Shown one piece after another: positions 16,530 through 25,015 of a stretch of DNA of 64,000 bases; within the stretch, counting starts at the first letter, position 1, and every line of letters begins with the position of its first letter. Location: NCBI GenBank assembly GCA_018380885.1, contig JAGZSY010000008.1:1-64000 (forward strand), given 5' to 3'. Below the pieces are notes generated by a model. The model was not told the DNA's origin, did not search any database, and saw only the letters and a program-made list of their open reading frames with translations. The position numbers and the translations under genes are program-made. The stretch comes from Enterocloster asparagiformis (GTDB lineage: Bacteria; Bacillota; Clostridia; Lachnospirales; Lachnospiraceae).

Positions 16530-16970
16530 TTACTGATTTCCTTCAACAACAATGATTGAGGTATTGTCAAGTGCATCCCTTAGCCATTCGATAAAAGCTG
16601 TAAAGAAAGGCTTTTTATCATAGGACATATTTTCTAAATCTTGTTCTATTTCAGAAATTATTTTAAGCCAATCGTCTTTACCTATCCAATTATCAAAGCA
16701 AACGTCAAAAGCAGGTTGAAAAGTTCCGTCAAAAGCGTCTGTAGTGGGATATATTTTATTAAAGTAATCAAGTAATAATTCGTAATCTTGTCTATATATT
16801 CGTAAAGGTGCGGTATAACAGTGCCATTCCTCCCAGGCTGGATTCCAGTCGGGCTCGGAGGAAATTTTGAGAGGATTAAAATTCAGTAATATCCTTTCAT
16901 CGTTCGGCGCGTATAACCTCAATTCTGTATACAGCTGCTTTCTGTAATCGCTTGGCTTCAACCATATCAT
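16530..16970 (-). CDS. Hypothetical protein, immunity-like
   Basis: 146 residues from the ATG at 16970, preceded by CGAGGTG; the open frame runs upstream through promoter DNA. Soluble and rich in Trp, Asp and Tyr, with blocks MIWLKPSDYRKQLYTELRLY and FDVCFDNWIGKDDWLKIIS. I recognise no named family. Size and composition fit the stand-alone immunity-type genes around it. The junction motif (16991-17015) and a clear promoter (17044-17072) lie upstream. Confidence 0.55.
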   Translation of the reverse strand: MIWLKPSDYRKQLYTELRLYAPNDERILLNFNPLKISSEPDWNPAWEEWHCYTAPLRIYRQDYELLLDYFNKIYPTTDAFDGTFQPAFDVCFDNWIGKDDWLKIISEIEQDLENMSYDKKPFFTAFIEWLRDALDNTSIIVVEGNQ

Positions 16971-17043
16971 ATAGTCACCTCGAATCCCCACAACTCCTGA
17001 TTTTGTGTTCTGCTCAATAAACGAACAAATCTCTATAACAGAT

Positions 17044-17072
17044 ATTTTACCATAATGGGGTAGTTTCGTCCA
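17044..17072 (-). promoter_or_regulatory. Promoter module P1 of the small-gene island
   Basis: On the minus strand TGGACG (17067-17072), a 17-base spacer and TAAAAT (17044-17049) with an upstream TATGG extension. The core matches the module at 23166-23194 base for base in the ten-base TTCGTCCATG and in ACCATAAT, with the same offset. Confidence 0.6.
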
Positions 17073-17224
17073 TGTCGCCACCCGTGCTTTTTACCTGTCA
17101 CTTTTCATGAAGCCTTCAGCTTGCGGAAAGCGTGACGCTTCACTTTCAGAGGCTTCTTTGTTATACTTTCATTAATTGGATTTAGGCTTTACGATTATAA
17201 AAGTAGAAAAAACGGAGTGGAAAT

Positions 17225-18001
17225 ATGGCAGTAAACAAAATTCCTTTTCAGGAAGGAACACTGGAAACATTGATTGAGCGGCTCTATCAAACTATGGATT
17301 CCATGGATAAACATTGGTCGGAAAGCGTAGTGCCGGCTTCACAAGGGCAAATTGAAGAATTAGCGAAACAATCAGGCTTAGACCATAAGGGTAAGGGGAT
17401 CCCGGCCGCATACCTTTTGTTTTTAAGGGCCATGGGGCAATGTGACAACGGGCTTTTGGAACAGCAATGGGACGGAAGCGCAGAGGTGGGGATAGACGAT
17501 GTGTTAGAAGGGTATCTTTTTTACAAAGATGATTTCGACGTGGAGGAGTATATGCCCTTTTCCCTGCACTGGACAGAAGCCATATTGTTTTTGAAACTGA
17601 CAGAGGGAGAAAATCCTCCTGTTTATTATAATGGAAAGTTATTTTCCGGTTCATTTGAAAACTATTTGTTTCAAATGGCATACAAGAAAATGGAAGAGAA
17701 GCAGTTTTTGTATCGGACTGAATTGGCTGCTTCGAAACAACAGCTTCATGAGATTTTATCCCGGGGATCAGAGCAGGACATTGACGGGACAAGGCCGATG
17801 AAGTTTATCGAACACATACTTGCGCCGTATCACTTGCAGAAACTGTGGTTTAGCGACGAAATACATTTTTATGGTATATCTCCAGAATTGATTGTGAGCG
17901 TACACTTAGATTGGGCGCTTAATATCATAATTTCAAGTGATAATCATGCCGTTTTCCAGAGCACGAAAGCGAATTTGACTCATTTATTGGGTGTGAGCTG
18001 A
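17225..18001 (+). CDS. SMI1/KNR4 family protein
   Basis: 258 residues. The SMI1/KNR4 fold is indicated by PASQGQIEELAKQSGLD, the hydrophobic IPAAYLLFLRAMG, then WDGSAEVGIDDVLEG. In bacteria this superfamily is best known as immunity proteins of polymorphic toxins. A C-terminal part (about 190-258) may be a second small domain. GGAGTGG precedes the ATG by five bases. It is convergent with the MATE gene. No cognate toxin gene is in the window. Confidence 0.75.
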   Translation: MAVNKIPFQEGTLETLIERLYQTMDSMDKHWSESVVPASQGQIEELAKQSGLDHKGKGIPAAYLLFLRAMGQCDNGLLEQQWDGSAEVGIDDVLEGYLFYKDDFDVEEYMPFSLHWTEAILFLKLTEGENPPVYYNGKLFSGSFENYLFQMAYKKMEEKQFLYRTELAASKQQLHEILSRGSEQDIDGTRPMKFIEHILAPYHLQKLWFSDEIHFYGISPELIVSVHLDWALNIIISSDNHAVFQSTKANLTHLLGVS

Positions 18002-18024
18002 ACCGGGGCATTTTTCTAAATCTC

Positions 18025-19341
18025 TTATGACATCCGCATAATCTCTTTTCGATAAAGAATAAGGTTTGGTATATAGGTCAGGGTCATAAAAATCCATGAC
18101 AGCCCTTCTGCATACGCAATGGCCATATTTGCAAGCGAGGAGGCCAGCAGATAGGAGAGCGCAATTCGAACACAAAGCGTGGCGATACCCACAACGCTGG
18201 AATATACCACATTTCCGATGCCTTCAACTGTTCCACGAAAGGCGGTGGCAATACCATAAAAGAGATAGAACACGGAAATACTTTGAAAAAATGAGCTGCC
18301 TATTTTTGTTGCAGCTTCTTCCACGCCAAACATTGCGATGAGCCGTCCGCCAAACAGAGGCATGATGACAGACAAGGTCAGCGAGATCAAAATCACTATT
18401 ACAATACCTGTCTGTAAAAGCTTCTTGATTTTCCAATGCTCATTTGCGCCTTTGCTCTGTGCCGCCAAGGTGGAAATCGCAGAACCGAGATTGACAACCG
18501 GCAAAAGCATGATCGAATCTATTCGGTACGCCGTTGTAACGGCTGCGACCGTTTGTGAACCAAACCCATTCATGAAATTTTGCAGGGCGATATTGCCCAG
18601 CGACGTCACGCTTGATTGTATCGCAGGGGGAAAGCCAAACTTGCAGCCCTGCCGGATCGTGCTGAGATGCAGCAGTTTTCCCCGGATTGAATAGCGCATG
18701 GACGAGTATTTTTTTGTGGCGTAACAGACAATGAAAATTGTCATGGCAATTTGCGAAATCACAGTCGCCGTGGCGGCACCGGCGACGCCAAAGGGCAGTA
18801 TTGCCACCAGAAGAATATCCAGCAGCACGTTCATCGTAGATGAGATGAGAACCGCATAAAACGGCGCTTTGCTGTCGCCCATTGCGCGGAGCAAAGAAGC
18901 ATAGGTATTATAGACTGCCAAAACCGGGATGCCTATAAAAATGATCCGCAGGTAATCCTTGGCCAAGGAAAACATATCTGTGGGGGTATTCATTAAATTC
19001 AATATGGGAGCAGTAAAAGGGATGCCCAGCGCGGCGAGCCCGGTGAAAACAACTCCGAGGAGCAGAGAGAACGAGGAAAGAATTTTGCTGATCTCCTCCG
19101 TGTGCTGCTGCCCGTGTTTTTGGGCTGCAAAAATAGACAATCCAAGCGTAAAGCCCGTGATCGACAAAACAAAGAAGTCGGTGATTGCCGCCGTTGCGCC
19201 CACAGCGGCCAGCGCGGTTTCACCGTTCACATGGCCAACGATAAAGGCATCCGCCCAACTGTAGAGCTGTTGCAGGATACCGCTTAAAATGAGCGGCAGA
19301 CTAAACTTAATAAGCGTTACCGTAATGTTATTTCTTGCCAT
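18025..19341 (-). CDS. MATE family multidrug efflux transporter
   Basis: 438 residues from the ATG at 19341, six bases after GGGGAGA. Twelve hydrophobic helices in two homologous halves. The N-terminal signature LPLILSGILQQLYSWADAFIVGH is that of DinF/NorM-like MATE antiporters, which export cationic drugs or metabolites using Na+ or H+. The leader contains a consensus promoter, a short ORF and an attenuator-like hairpin (19328-19467), pointing to drug-responsive control. It lies inside the accessory island. Confidence 0.92.
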   Translation of the reverse strand: MARNNITVTLIKFSLPLILSGILQQLYSWADAFIVGHVNGETALAAVGATAAITDFFVLSITGFTLGLSIFAAQKHGQQHTEEISKILSSFSLLLGVVFTGLAALGIPFTAPILNLMNTPTDMFSLAKDYLRIIFIGIPVLAVYNTYASLLRAMGDSKAPFYAVLISSTMNVLLDILLVAILPFGVAGAATATVISQIAMTIFIVCYATKKYSSMRYSIRGKLLHLSTIRQGCKFGFPPAIQSSVTSLGNIALQNFMNGFGSQTVAAVTTAYRIDSIMLLPVVNLGSAISTLAAQSKGANEHWKIKKLLQTGIVIVILISLTLSVIMPLFGGRLIAMFGVEEAATKIGSSFFQSISVFYLFYGIATAFRGTVEGIGNVVYSSVVGIATLCVRIALSYLLASSLANMAIAYAEGLSWIFMTLTYIPNLILYRKEIMRMS

Positions 19342-19414
19342 TTGTTTCTCCCCATAAAAATACCGCACAAGACAGCCTTGTGCGGTAGGTGCTCACCCAG
19401 TAGAAATACAGCAT
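19328..19414 (-). CDS. Putative 28-residue leader peptide of the MATE gene
   Basis: An ATG 17 bases or so into the predicted transcript opens a 28-codon frame starting MLYFYWVSTYRTRL, whose codons run through the terminator hairpin and overlap the first codons of the transporter. Arrangement of promoter, aromatic-rich short ORF and terminator is that of ribosome-mediated attenuators upstream of antibiotic resistance genes. No strong ribosome site is visible, so expression is uncertain. Confidence 0.45.
   Translation of the reverse strand: MLYFYWVSTYRTRLSCAVFLWGETNGKK
19361..19387 (-). terminator. Attenuator-type hairpin in the MATE leader
   Basis: Perfect 11-base arms TACCGCACAAG and CTTGTGCGGTA surround a five-base loop and are followed on the minus strand by TTTTTAT, about 20 bases before the MATE start. 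A terminator placed before its own gene implies conditional read-through. Confidence 0.75.
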
Positions 19415-19438
19415 ACAAAAATGATATTCAGTTTTTAT

Positions 19439-19467
19439 ATTATAACGATTTCAATTTAAGCTGTCAA
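19439..19467 (-). promoter_or_regulatory. Consensus sigma-A promoter of the MATE gene
   Basis: Minus strand TTGACA (19462-19467), a 17-base spacer and TATAAT (19439-19444): a full consensus match. Such a strong promoter ahead of a hairpin terminator supports control by attenuation. Confidence 0.85.
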
Positions 19468-19503
19468 GACAGTTCCGCGTCAAATAAGAGCAGCAAAACT
19501 TTG

Positions 19504-19532
19504 TTGCGTTGCAGGGGAAATTGGGTTACAAT
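19504..19532 (+). promoter_or_regulatory. Promoter of the cyclic-di-GMP gene
   Basis: TTGCGT (19504-19509), 17-base spacer, TACAAT (19527-19532), about 95 bases before the start codon. The leader between them shows no recognisable c-di-GMP riboswitch core. Confidence 0.45.
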
Positions 19533-19627
19533 TAAAGCAGTTATATTGCTAAAATTTAGTAATTTACGATTGCTGTGGCAGCCAGTCACCGGCGATTGAA
19601 TCGAGTGGGGGATAGGAGACTGAAACG

Positions 19628-22345
19628 ATGAGAACGAAGCGGGGTTTTCAATTGTATACCGGCATGTGGCTGCTTGCAGTCCTGCTTTTGGCAGTGATGC
19701 TCTTGTGGACAGTAGGTGATGCCCGTATCATCAATTACAGCGGATTAGTTCGCGGCGCCACGCAGCGCCTGGTGAAGGAAGAGATGAACGGTATGCCGGA
19801 CGACGAGTTGATCGCGCGTCTTGACGGCATTATCTATGACCTCCAGACCGGCAAGGGGGATTTTGGGCTTACAAAAAGCAGTGACAAGGAATTCCAGAAA
19901 CAGCTATCTGAATTAAATGAAATATGGGGCCGTATTAAGGATGAGATATATTCCGTACGCTCCGGGAACGCCGATGCAAGGCTGTATGATTTAAGCCAGC
20001 GGCACTTTGAGATGGCAGACCGCCTGGTGCTGCAGGCAGAACAGGATTCAAATCATAAGCTCGTCAACTTTATTTTGGTGTACTTTCTCATTTTATTTCT
20101 CTCCATTGCTGTTTTTTTCATTGTAAATAGGCGCAATCAAAAAAAATTGGAGACAGCCGCCTCCACAGACAAGCTGACCGGTCTCTTAAACCGGGCCGGC
20201 TTCGAGTCTGCCGCAGAAAATATGTTGCGGCAGCAGGCCAGAAGCAAATTTGTTATTGTGTCATTCGATATTGACAATTTCAAGATAATCAATGACTCAA
20301 TTGGATATGTCCAGGGGGATCAGCTTCTGTGTGCCCTCGCCTTGGCGCTCAAGAATTGGAAAAGTGAAAGCTATCTGTGCGCGCGCCTTGATGCGGACGA
20401 TTTTATCCTGTTGACCGAGATAAATGATACGGTCATTCCTGAGTTACAGGATATTTTGGAGCGCACTACAAAGGCGCAGGGGTTTCTGGAGCCCTTTGGC
20501 GGTGTTGGCTTCACATATGGGGGGTATCAGATCCAAAATAACGGAGAGCTGATCAAGACTGCTATAGACAAGGCTAAAATGGCCCACAAGGCGGCAAAGG
20601 CGGCAGCTGATAAATCGCTCGTCTGGTATGACGGGCAGCTGTTGGAAAAGCTGACGCGGGAGCGCAAGCTGCAGGAGCAGCTGCAGAATGCCCTTGTCAG
20701 TCAGGAATTTGAGTTGTATTTACAGCCCAGGGTGGAGCTGTCTGATCTGCGGATTGTTGGGGCTGAGGCCCTGGTCCGGTGGGAGCTGCCGGGACAGGGA
20801 ACCTTGTATCCAGATTCATTTATCCCCATGTTTGAGGAGAACGGTTCCATCGCGGACCTGGATTTTTATATGCTCAAAAAGGTTTGCGCGTATCTGCACG
20901 GCCGCCAGGAGCAGGGGCAGGAATTGTTTCCCGTATCGGTCAATTTTTCACGGGTCACCCTCTATCGCCAGGCCTTTTATGAGACGTTCCACTCCATCGT
21001 GGATCAATATGAAATTCCCCATGACTGCATCGAAATTGAAGTGACGGAGAGCGCCTTTAATGATATAGCGGATATTGTTCTCCAGATACTGAACCGCCTG
21101 GACGAGGAGGGTTTCCCCATTGCCATGGACGATTTCGGATCCGGCTATTCCAATATGAATTTGCTGGGCAGCCTTCCCCTGCGGATCATCAAATTGGATA
21201 AAGTGTTTTTGCAGGAGGCGGACATACATGACAGGGTAAAGGGGATTATTATCTGCGCTGTGGAATTGGCCCACACCATGGGCGTCCAGATTGTGTGTGA
21301 AGGGGCGGAGACGGAACAGCACGTGAACTTCCTGCGTGAAATCGGCTGTGACTTTGCCCAGGGCTATTACTTTACCAGGCCCATCCCTCAGAAAGCATTC
21401 GATCAGAAGTACCCGGTGTTTGAGCAGCGGATCATGTTACCCCCGCGCCGCATGGTCAAGAGCGTGAATTCCATGGTTCCGAACTGGGAAAAGAGAAGTA
21501 AGCGGATGTTCGAAGAGGTTTTGGCAGAGACATATCCGGGCTTCCTCAGCCTTCGGAATGAAAAGCATCAAATCGTTTATTTGAATCAAAATTTCCGGGA
21601 CTGGATTGCAAAGTACACGGATGTGGATCCCTTGGGAAAAACCAATATAGATTTGGCGGCCATTGTACCGGAAAATGTGGCGGATACCTTTATGCAGTGC
21701 CACGATGGAAGCCTTGACCTGCAAAAGGACCAGGGCAACCTCACCGGTGTCAAGAAGCTGTTGGAATTTAAGGGCGCGGTGGGCACCAATGAACCATCCC
21801 AGTATTTTGACGCGCTGAAGTACTGGGTCACCCTTGACGGGGCGAAGTACATATTTACCGTTGCCTATGATGTGACGGAGCTCTATCAGGAGGATATGTT
21901 CAATCTGCAAAATGCCCTGACGGACAGCTTGACAGGCGCGCAGAACCGGCGCTACCTGGAGATGCATTTAGAAAAATTTTATGGTCACTATGCGGCGGTC
22001 TTTGATTTGGATCATTTTAAGGCTGTCAATGACCTGGAAGGGCATCTCATTGGGGACAAGGTCCTGCGTGATTTTGTCAATTTTATCCGGGAACAGGTGC
22101 CTGGCGTCATGGCCATGATCCGCCTGGGAGGCGATGAGTTCCTTGCCATTTTCCAAAGCGGCGAAACTGCCGACGGCGTATTGGAATCACTGAGGCAGGC
22201 GCGGACCCGGTATGAGGCGGCCTACCGTCAACACGGTAATCTGTCCTTCAGCATGGGGATCGGCCGGCTCGGAGAGCAAATTGACGTTGCGTTGGGTGAG
22301 CTGGATCAGCTAATGTACGAGGACAAGCATCGCAATCAACAATAA
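19628..22345 (+). CDS. Membrane GGDEF-EAL-GGDEF cyclic-di-GMP enzyme
   Basis: 905 residues. Two membrane helices (about 10-30 and 140-162) bracket an extracytoplasmic helical sensor. A first GGDEF-like domain (about 175-330) has LDADD in place of GGDEF, so it is probably catalytically dead. The EAL domain (about 350-600) keeps EALVRW, the Asn of NFSR, VTESAF and MDDFGSGYS, as expected of an active phosphodiesterase. A PAS-like segment leads to a second GGDEF domain with intact RLGGDEF (about 831-837). A dual synthase/hydrolase is therefore possible. AGGAG lies nine bases before the ATG. It stands alone with its own terminator. Confidence 0.92.
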   Translation: MRTKRGFQLYTGMWLLAVLLLAVMLLWTVGDARIINYSGLVRGATQRLVKEEMNGMPDDELIARLDGIIYDLQTGKGDFGLTKSSDKEFQKQLSELNEIWGRIKDEIYSVRSGNADARLYDLSQRHFEMADRLVLQAEQDSNHKLVNFILVYFLILFLSIAVFFIVNRRNQKKLETAASTDKLTGLLNRAGFESAAENMLRQQARSKFVIVSFDIDNFKIINDSIGYVQGDQLLCALALALKNWKSESYLCARLDADDFILLTEINDTVIPELQDILERTTKAQGFLEPFGGVGFTYGGYQIQNNGELIKTAIDKAKMAHKAAKAAADKSLVWYDGQLLEKLTRERKLQEQLQNALVSQEFELYLQPRVELSDLRIVGAEALVRWELPGQGTLYPDSFIPMFEENGSIADLDFYMLKKVCAYLHGRQEQGQELFPVSVNFSRVTLYRQAFYETFHSIVDQYEIPHDCIEIEVTESAFNDIADIVLQILNRLDEEGFPIAMDDFGSGYSNMNLLGSLPLRIIKLDKVFLQEADIHDRVKGIIICAVELAHTMGVQIVCEGAETEQHVNFLREIGCDFAQGYYFTRPIPQKAFDQKYPVFEQRIMLPPRRMVKSVNSMVPNWEKRSKRMFEEVLAETYPGFLSLRNEKHQIVYLNQNFRDWIAKYTDVDPLGKTNIDLAAIVPENVADTFMQCHDGSLDLQKDQGNLTGVKKLLEFKGAVGTNEPSQYFDALKYWVTLDGAKYIFTVAYDVTELYQEDMFNLQNALTDSLTGAQNRRYLEMHLEKFYGHYAAVFDLDHFKAVNDLEGHLIGDKVLRDFVNFIREQVPGVMAMIRLGGDEFLAIFQSGETADGVLESLRQARTRYEAAYRQHGNLSFSMGIGRLGEQIDVALGELDQLMYEDKHRNQQ

Positions 22346-22360
22346 TGGAGTAAAAAATAA

Positions 22361-22391
22361 ACAGGCATCGGCTAAATCCGGTGCTTGTTTT
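22361..22391 (+). terminator. Terminator after the GGDEF/EAL gene
   Basis: ACAGGCATCGG and CCGGTGCTTGT pair with G-U wobbles around a six-base loop and are followed by TTTTAT, 15 bases after the stop. Confidence 0.7.
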
Positions 22392-22422
22392 ATGGTCTCC
22401 TGAAAGGTTAGCGGCCGTAAGA

Positions 22423-22683
22423 CTATGGTAAACGACGATAGAGCTCTGATAATTCCATCAACCGAATTGCCAATGGATTTGAATAGTCCCAACTATCTGC
22501 GATTCCTTTTGGATAATATGGATGGAACAGATGGATGTCCCTGATTCGTTCCATTTTATCTAATTCATCTAAAATTAAATATAACTGCTTTTCTAAAATA
22601 TAGCTGGGCCGATTGTCTTTGTTTTGGATTTCCTCTTGTACAAGCGCCCTGGTTTCCTCAACCATTGATTGAAAATTTTTCAT
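22423..22683 (-). CDS. Hypothetical helical protein, immunity-like
   Basis: 86 residues from the ATG at 22683; an alternative TTG at 22701 overlaps the upstream stop (TTGA) and would add six residues by coupling. GAGGGG lies very close to the ATG. Mostly helical: MVEETRALVQEEIQN, YILEKQLYLILDELDKMERI, then a conserved-looking HPYYPKGIADSWDYSN. Family not recognised. It is the second gene of a pair driven by promoter module P2. Confidence 0.55.
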   Translation of the reverse strand: MKNFQSMVEETRALVQEEIQNKDNRPSYILEKQLYLILDELDKMERIRDIHLFHPYYPKGIADSWDYSNPLAIRLMELSELYRRLP

Positions 22684-22697
22684 ATTCCCCTCATGTG

Positions 22698-23105
22698 TCA
22701 ATCCCGATTCACATTCATTATCTGATCACGGTAAGCTTTCCAGCTCTCAAATGAAGCAGGCTTATCCGGGCTGATCAATTCACCTGTGTTGCAATCCATA
22801 AGGCGGGTATTTAAGTCCGCTGATAAAAAAGCAAACACCTCCTTGGGCTCGCCGCCTCTGATATGCAGCATGACCGATTCTGTTTGCGGATTCATCCCTA
22901 CGTTAAATTCGATGGACCAGCTGCTGCTGTCGAGCGTCTGCCAGGACAAATCATCACAGCTGTAAGCCAGGCCGAGCTGCGCTGAAATTTTCTTTATCGC
23001 AGCGGCTATTTCCGTCTGCCCAAACGGGATAATATTCTCGTCCTTTATCTCATCTGCGCCTTCACGGTTCGTCTTTGTCCTGATCATTACCACATCCCAG
23101 CTCAT
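22698..23105 (-). CDS. Hypothetical protein with MSWDV N-terminus
   Basis: 135 residues. It opens MSWDVVMIRT and contains SSSWSIEFNVGM and SVMLHIRGGEPKEVFAF, a pattern I associate with a widespread stand-alone bacterial family of unknown function, often located with SMI1 and other immunity-type genes. Soluble, with no signal peptide. Its last codons carry the AATCGGGATTG version of the island junction motif. Promoter module P2 is 60 bases upstream. Confidence 0.55.
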   Translation of the reverse strand: MSWDVVMIRTKTNREGADEIKDENIIPFGQTEIAAAIKKISAQLGLAYSCDDLSWQTLDSSSWSIEFNVGMNPQTESVMLHIRGGEPKEVFAFLSADLNTRLMDCNTGELISPDKPASFESWKAYRDQIMNVNRD

Positions 23106-23165
23106 TTATTGCTCCGATCCGCACCGCTGAGTTTTCCTTGTCACGAAGCGGTGGCTATGACATAT

Positions 23166-23194
23166 ATTCTACCATAATACGGAAAATTCGTCCA
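23166..23194 (-). promoter_or_regulatory. Promoter module P2 of the small-gene island
   Basis: Minus strand TGGACG (23189-23194), 17-base spacer, TAGAAT (23166-23171) with extended -10 TATGG. It is homologous to P1 (17044-17072) and to the decayed copy at 3701-3730, although the genes downstream are unrelated. Confidence 0.6.
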
Positions 23195-23321
23195 TGCTGC
23201 GGTTCACGCGTTTTTTTAGTTATGGGGTAGAAATATAGGAAATTAAACCGCTATGCGAATCGATTGATGAGCGGGCAACAATAAGTATATTTCTTTGTCC
23301 TAAAATGGGGCGCCCAGATTT

Positions 23322-23786
23322 TTATGTGACGCTTTTTTCGCAGTTCCAAATATCAATTAAGTAATTGTACTCGTCGCGCGAATCGCCGCCGGCCTCCAGG
23401 AAGCGGCTCAATTCTGCATCCGCAAGCAGGAACCCTCTGGTATTTTCGCCGTGTCTCCATAAAGAGGGGACGGCAAGCCGTAAGTCCAACAGTTTAATCC
23501 TGCTCCATACGCCGCAGAAAAAGAAATACTCCTTGTTTTCCCCCAACCCCATCGTATCAATCGTCCAGGAATAAACCGCCTCTGTGGGGGAGCTGCAGGG
23601 TAATTTACTGCAGGGCTTCACATCACATCCATAGGTGGTAGAATAGGCCCTAAACAGTTCGTTTAACCAATCAGGCTCGTTGGGCCCGAAAATTTCCAAC
23701 ACGTCGATCCCGCCCATCTGCTTCAGCTTTATTTTTGCCGATTGTATGGCCTGCTTATATTCGATCAGTTTTTGCCGTTCAGTCAT
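23322..23786 (-). CDS. Hypothetical protein, immunity-like
   Basis: 154 residues from the ATG at 23786 with AAAGG upstream; the longer frame has no site. A helical N-terminus (RQKLIEYKQAIQSAKIKLKQ) is followed by a mixed domain with WLNELFRAYSTTYGCDVKP and LGENKEYFFFCGVWSRIKLL. Soluble. No family recognised. It lies upstream of the P2-driven pair with a 216-base gap and presumably has its own promoter. Confidence 0.5.
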   Translation of the reverse strand: MTERQKLIEYKQAIQSAKIKLKQMGGIDVLEIFGPNEPDWLNELFRAYSTTYGCDVKPCSKLPCSSPTEAVYSWTIDTMGLGENKEYFFFCGVWSRIKLLDLRLAVPSLWRHGENTRGFLLADAELSRFLEAGGDSRDEYNYLIDIWNCEKSVT

Positions 23787-23944
23787 CCTATCGCCTTTCT
23801 GGAAAATATTTCCTTTTATAAAAATCATTGCGTTCTCATGAAATCGCCCTGTAAGCCGGAGGCAGAGGCTACAGCCGCGCGATCATATCCAACAGTATAG
23901 CATACACCCCCTGTTCCCACAACAAGCTTCACCATATCCGGCAG

Positions 23945-23974
23945 TTGCCGCCAATACCTGCGGTATGGTATAAT
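23945..23974 (+). promoter_or_regulatory. Promoter for the gene at 24007
   Basis: TTGCCG (23945-23950), 18-base spacer and TATAAT (23969-23974) with the TATGG extension, 32 bases before the start codon. Confidence 0.6.
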
Positions 23975-24006
23975 CTGCTGTATAAAGCGAAAGGCGGGGT
24001 GATGGT

Positions 24007-24627
24007 ATGCCGGCATATTTCAATCTATCGGTCCAGTTCAGAAGGAGGGACCTTTATCCTTCATTTGTGAGGGATTTTTACGCAAAGCTTGACGAGGCCG
24101 GCATGGCGTTTCAATCCGGCTACTGGGGGTTTGAAACGGATTCCCTGGAGGAGACCATTGAATGGAACCAGAGGAAGCTGGAGAGCGATTTTAACCTTGG
24201 GTTCACGGAGCACCATTCACACGATTATAAACAGGCGGTATACGGGTTTTGCGGCTGTTCGGAGGTGCGGGGCTTCTGGATGAACAACTACCCGGAGCAC
24301 GGGGCGTTTACCTATGAAATCATCATACCGGAAGCGGATGTGCTGGAAGAAGAGTGGCCGGCCAAATTCCGGGAAGAAAAGCTGGGGGAGCTTTTAGGAC
24401 TCGCCGGGAGGATATGGCAGTTTCCGCTTGTCAAGGCCATACAGACGGGTTTAGAAGGAAATGATGCGTCAACTGGTTTTACAAAACTGGCCGGAGGCGA
24501 ATACCCCAATATCTGCCCTTTTGCCATTGTGGAGGAGACGGGGGTGTGCTACGAGGATTCCATGTACGATATCCGGCCTTTGAGTGAGGGGAAGAGAGGA
24601 ATATTGCTTTTAAAAAGTCATTCATAG
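24007..24627 (+). CDS. Hypothetical protein of unknown family
   Basis: 206 residues, soluble and acidic, rich in Trp, Phe and Glu. Notable blocks are FYAKLDEAGMAFQSGYWGFE, YGFCGCSEVRGFWMNNYPEH and EWPAKFREEKLGELLGLAGR. It starts just after AAAGGCGGGG with a strong promoter. I do not recognise it. Its place among the small immunity-type genes is the only functional hint. Confidence 0.55.
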   Translation: MPAYFNLSVQFRRRDLYPSFVRDFYAKLDEAGMAFQSGYWGFETDSLEETIEWNQRKLESDFNLGFTEHHSHDYKQAVYGFCGCSEVRGFWMNNYPEHGAFTYEIIIPEADVLEEEWPAKFREEKLGELLGLAGRIWQFPLVKAIQTGLEGNDASTGFTKLAGGEYPNICPFAIVEETGVCYEDSMYDIRPLSEGKRGILLLKSHS

Positions 24628-24776
24628 TTTTGCTTTTTATTTCAGACGCCGCCTGGGAACGGTTTTCGCTGTGGCACGTTGCCTCTGTGTGCAGCCGCGG
24701 GCCGGGGAAGTGTAATGCCCCGCTGCTCTTTTTGTACATACTTTGGTTAATTGGAATTGACAAGGAGGATTTTGGG

Positions 24777-24950
24777 ATGAAGGAAGAGATTGGACGGATT
24801 GTCATGGCGCTGGTGATTTTTGCGGTTGTATTTTGGGGCTCCCCATACATGATGGGTTCCGGGGTTTATGATATAAACGCTCGTGCAACAGAGCTGTTGG
24901 CGGCTGTTCTGGCCGCCGGCTGCTATTGGATCGGAACCAACAGGCATTGA
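24777..24950 (+). CDS. Small membrane protein
   Basis: 57 residues from the ATG at 24777; AAGGAGG lies nine bases upstream, while the longer frame has no site. Two hydrophobic segments (IVMALVIFAVVFWGS and ELLAAVLAAGCYWIG) suggest a two-helix membrane protein. Unknown function. Confidence 0.5.
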   Translation: MKEEIGRIVMALVIFAVVFWGSPYMMGSGVYDINARATELLAAVLAAGCYWIGTNRH

Positions 24951-25015
24951 CATCGGCGAAAAAAATCTGGAGTGATTTGACAGCCCATAGTGAAACTGAA
25001 ATTTGAGGTGTGAAA

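Noticed and set aside
19533..19627. Cyclic-di-GMP riboswitch before the GGDEF/EAL gene
   Set aside because: The leader lacks a recognisable GEMM core and a paired expression platform.
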